Positions 5,613-7,111 of a stretch of DNA of 7,111 nt are shown one piece after another. The position numbers and the translations under genes are program-made. The first letter of the stretch is position 1. The number at the start of each line of letters is the position of its first letter. Source of the DNA: an uncultured Armatimonadota bacterium (GTDB taxonomy: Bacteria > Armatimonadota > Armatimonadia > Armatimonadales > Armatimonadaceae). The stretch is taken from the NCBI GenBank assembly GCA_903915615.1, contig CAIWTR010000268.1, forward strand, positions 1 to 7,111. Direction: 5' to 3'. The notes under the pieces are model-generated. The model saw only the letters and a list, made by a program, of their open reading frames with translations, ran no database searches and was not told where the DNA came from.

Positions 5613-6641
5613 CTAATTCAAGTTCCCTGCGATGACATTCATAATCCGCCTCCGGTGAATGAGAAATGCATCCTTGTCGGCATAAACCGCATTTGTACAA
5701 AGCGCGATAACCGTGTCCACTTCAGGAACCAACAACAAAGTAGTCCCGGTGTACCCACTGTGCCCGACTGCAGCATCGCCAAACAGCTCACCCTTAGGAA
5801 CCAGCGGGTTCGCCCCTGCAAACAGCGCCAGACTGTGCCCCGCCGGCTGACTTTGATCCGTGAGCCAGCGCTTCGACAAAGGCATCCCAAGCCAGCTGCC
5901 CGACAGAACCGCACATCCAAATGCCGCAACATCCCGGGCCGTCCCGAAACATCCCGCATTCCCACTCACATCCCCGCTTCCACCCGCGGCAATCCCACGC
6001 GCATTTCCATCATGGACGATGCCAATAAGCTCCACCGGATGACCCTCCGGGCCCTCGAGTGAACGCGTCGGGGCAACAACGCCACTTGGAGCAAATGTTA
6101 AAGAAGCCAACCCCAGCGGATCCCAGCATCGCGCACGTGCAGCAACATCTAAAGGCTGTCCCGTGATGACCTTGATGATCTTCGCCAAAACAATATAGCC
6201 AAGACAGGAATAGCGGTAAATCGTCCCGGCTGGCTCGCTATCTGAGCGGACAATCGCATCGACTGCGGCATCAAGACCCAGCCCATAGTCGTAGCACGGG
6301 ATGTGAGGAAGTAACCCGCTTGTATGCGTCATCAGTTGGATAAGAGTCCGGGACTTCAATCGGCCGGCATCCGGGCCAAGAATCTCTCCCACGGTCTGCG
6401 AAAGGAGAACATCGCCACTGCGCAAAAGATCGGAAATGACCGCGGCCGTTGCGAGAGGCTTTGTCAGGCTTGCTAAATCGTAGAGGGTATTAGGTGTAAC
6501 GCGGCGCACGCCATCGATGGTTCCAACGGCGATATCCGCGATGATGCGCTGGCCCTGCATCACCACCAATGTTGCTCCCGGATACGCGCCAAGCTCCACG
6601 CCCCGGGTGACGATCTTTTCAAGCGGACATCCACGGTTCAT
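5613..6641 (-). CDS. Serine hydrolase, beta-lactamase/class C PBP-like family
   Basis: A 342-residue member of the serine beta-lactamase-like family, which includes class C beta-lactamases, DD-peptidases and esterases; the substrate is unknown. Counting from the ATG, the nucleophile motif S58-L-T-K61 lies in LYDLASLTKPLAT, followed by the family stretch LMTHTSGLLPH at 103-113, the Tyr motif Y144-S-C146, VHDGNAR at 209-215 and H294-S-G296 in place of KTG. The Tyr motif is usually Y-S/A-N or Y-S-D; Cys there is unusual. No signal peptide or membrane segment is present, so it is probably cytoplasmic, odd for an enzyme acting on peptidoglycan and more in line with an esterase or peptide hydrolase. 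The start is placed at the ATG 6639-6641, which has AGGA six bases upstream, rather than the in-frame TTG at 6656. It lies 56 bp downstream of the NFACT-R gene on the same strand, possibly co-transcribed. Confidence 0.88.
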   Translation of the reverse strand: MNRGCPLEKIVTRGVELGAYPGATLVVMQGQRIIADIAVGTIDGVRRVTPNTLYDLASLTKPLATAAVISDLLRSGDVLLSQTVGEILGPDAGRLKSRTLIQLMTHTSGLLPHIPCYDYGLGLDAAVDAIVRSDSEPAGTIYRYSCLGYIVLAKIIKVITGQPLDVAARARCWDPLGLASLTFAPSGVVAPTRSLEGPEGHPVELIGIVHDGNARGIAAGGSGDVSGNAGCFGTARDVAAFGCAVLSGSWLGMPLSKRWLTDQSQPAGHSLALFAGANPLVPKGELFGDAAVGHSGYTGTTLLLVPEVDTVIALCTNAVYADKDAFLIHRRRIMNVIAGNLN

Positions 6642-6697
6642 ACCGCATCCTACCAAAGGTCAGATGTCAGTTGGGACACTCTTGGATTGCCTGTCAG

Positions 6698-7111
6698 CTA
6701 GTGACCCAGGTCTGGCGCGACATCGATGGTCCGGCACTGCGAATACACCGCCATCCCAGGCTTCGCCCCGCGCGGCTTCCGCACATGTCTCCGCTCAGCG
6801 ACATCGACGGCGGCAACACTTGCGTGGCGGGTTGCATCCGACTTGGCAGCCACAATCGCCGCCGCTCGGCGAATCAGCTTCTCCGGGACTTTCGTTTCCT
6901 TGCTGTCAACACGGATAACCCCGTGGGCCCCGGTTCCTGCTCGGATATGCATCCAAATGTCCTGCGGCCGCGCGACACGCGTGAGGAGGTAGTCATTGGA
7001 TGTTGCATTTTCACCGACGAGAAACGTGTAGCCATCGATGTCATAGGTTCGAATGCGGTGGCCATCCCATTTGGACTCTCCAGCAGCTTGTTGCTGAGGA
7101 GCCTTGCGCTC
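6698..7111 (-). CDS. NFACT-R domain protein, probably RqcH (5' end outside the window)
   Basis: The open frame runs from the window edge (bases 7111-7109 are a whole codon) for 137 codons to a TAG at 6698-6700, so the N-terminal part lies beyond the edge. The visible part is a complete NFACT-R (DUF814) domain: D-G-Y-T-F-L-V-G-E-N, then SNDYLLTRVARPQDIWMHIR in the first half, GAHGVIR, VPEKLIRRAAAIVAAKS, and the hallmark VRKPRGAKPGM ending in TIDVAP. This domain binds tRNA and 50S subunits in RqcH/Rqc2/Fbp proteins, which add alanine tails to stalled nascent chains during ribosome quality control. Whether the upstream part has NFACT-N, HhH and coiled-coil parts is not visible; a short stand-alone NFACT-R protein is the alternative. 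The charged, Gln-rich stretch before the domain (ERKAPQQQAAGESK) resembles the linker after the coiled coil of full-length RqcH. An internal ATG at 6950-6952 is not the start because homology continues upstream of it. Confidence 0.88.
   Translation of the reverse strand, partial: ERKAPQQQAAGESKWDGHRIRTYDIDGYTFLVGENATSNDYLLTRVARPQDIWMHIRAGTGAHGVIRVDSKETKVPEKLIRRAAAIVAAKSDATRHASVAAVDVAERRHVRKPRGAKPGMAVYSQCRTIDVAPDLGH

Noticed and set aside
5302..5616. Plus-strand open frame of 104 codons across the repressor start and its upstream gap
   Set aside because: It overlaps the strongly supported Fur-family gene on the other strand, has no family features, and would leave that gene without a promoter region.
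6642..6656. In-frame TTG start five codons before the hydrolase ATG
   Set aside because: The ATG at 6639-6641 has AGGA at six bases spacing that lies inside the longer version, so the longer start would consume the ribosome site.
1..7111. Search for tRNA, rRNA, CRISPR repeats, insertion-sequence ends and attachment sites
   Set aside because: No cloverleaf, regularly spaced repeat, transposase or integrase gene, or long terminal repeat was seen; gaps between genes are short.

Overview
The window looks like ordinary bacterial chromosome at about mid-50s % G+C (estimated by eye), tightly packed. It carries five complete protein genes and one gene cut by the right edge. There is no sign of a mobile element, CRISPR array, rRNA or tRNA. 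RecD2-type helicase, a PerR-like Fur repressor and an NFACT-R (RqcH/Fbp family) protein together point away from enteric Proteobacteria. They fit lineages such as Armatimonadota, Chloroflexota, Deinococcota or Firmicutes. The wording of the NFACT-R domain and the large TPR-like membrane protein make me lean weakly to Armatimonadota, but this is inference and no marker in the window fixes it.

Layout, left to right. A GNAT acetyltransferase (58-552, minus) is divergent from a RecD2-type SF1B DNA helicase (700-2961, plus). They share a 147-bp promoter region in which a good -10 box sits so close to the recD2 start that the message is probably leaderless. A 622-residue protein of unknown function (3012-4880, plus) follows 50 bp after recD2, with one N-terminal membrane segment, a long TPR-like extracytoplasmic region and four C-terminal membrane segments. 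A perfect hairpin or operator-like repeat lies directly before its ribosome binding site. A bidirectional intrinsic terminator (4921-4948) separates this gene from a convergent PerR-like Fur-family repressor (4973-5416, minus). The 196 bp upstream of the repressor hold no gene but several inverted repeats. Next come a serine beta-lactamase-like hydrolase (5613-6641, minus) and, 56 bp upstream of it, the C-terminal part of an NFACT-R protein (6698 to the edge, minus), probably the rescue factor RqcH.

The genes do not form one pathway. They touch DNA repair (RecD2), metal/peroxide-responsive repression (PerR-like), ribosome quality control (NFACT-R) and two enzymes of unknown substrate. I see no clear novel multi-gene system. 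The points most worth a second look are the TPR-like membrane protein, the apparent leaderless start of recD2, the operator-like palindromes around the membrane-protein and repressor genes, and the Cys in the usual Tyr-Ser-Asn position of the hydrolase.
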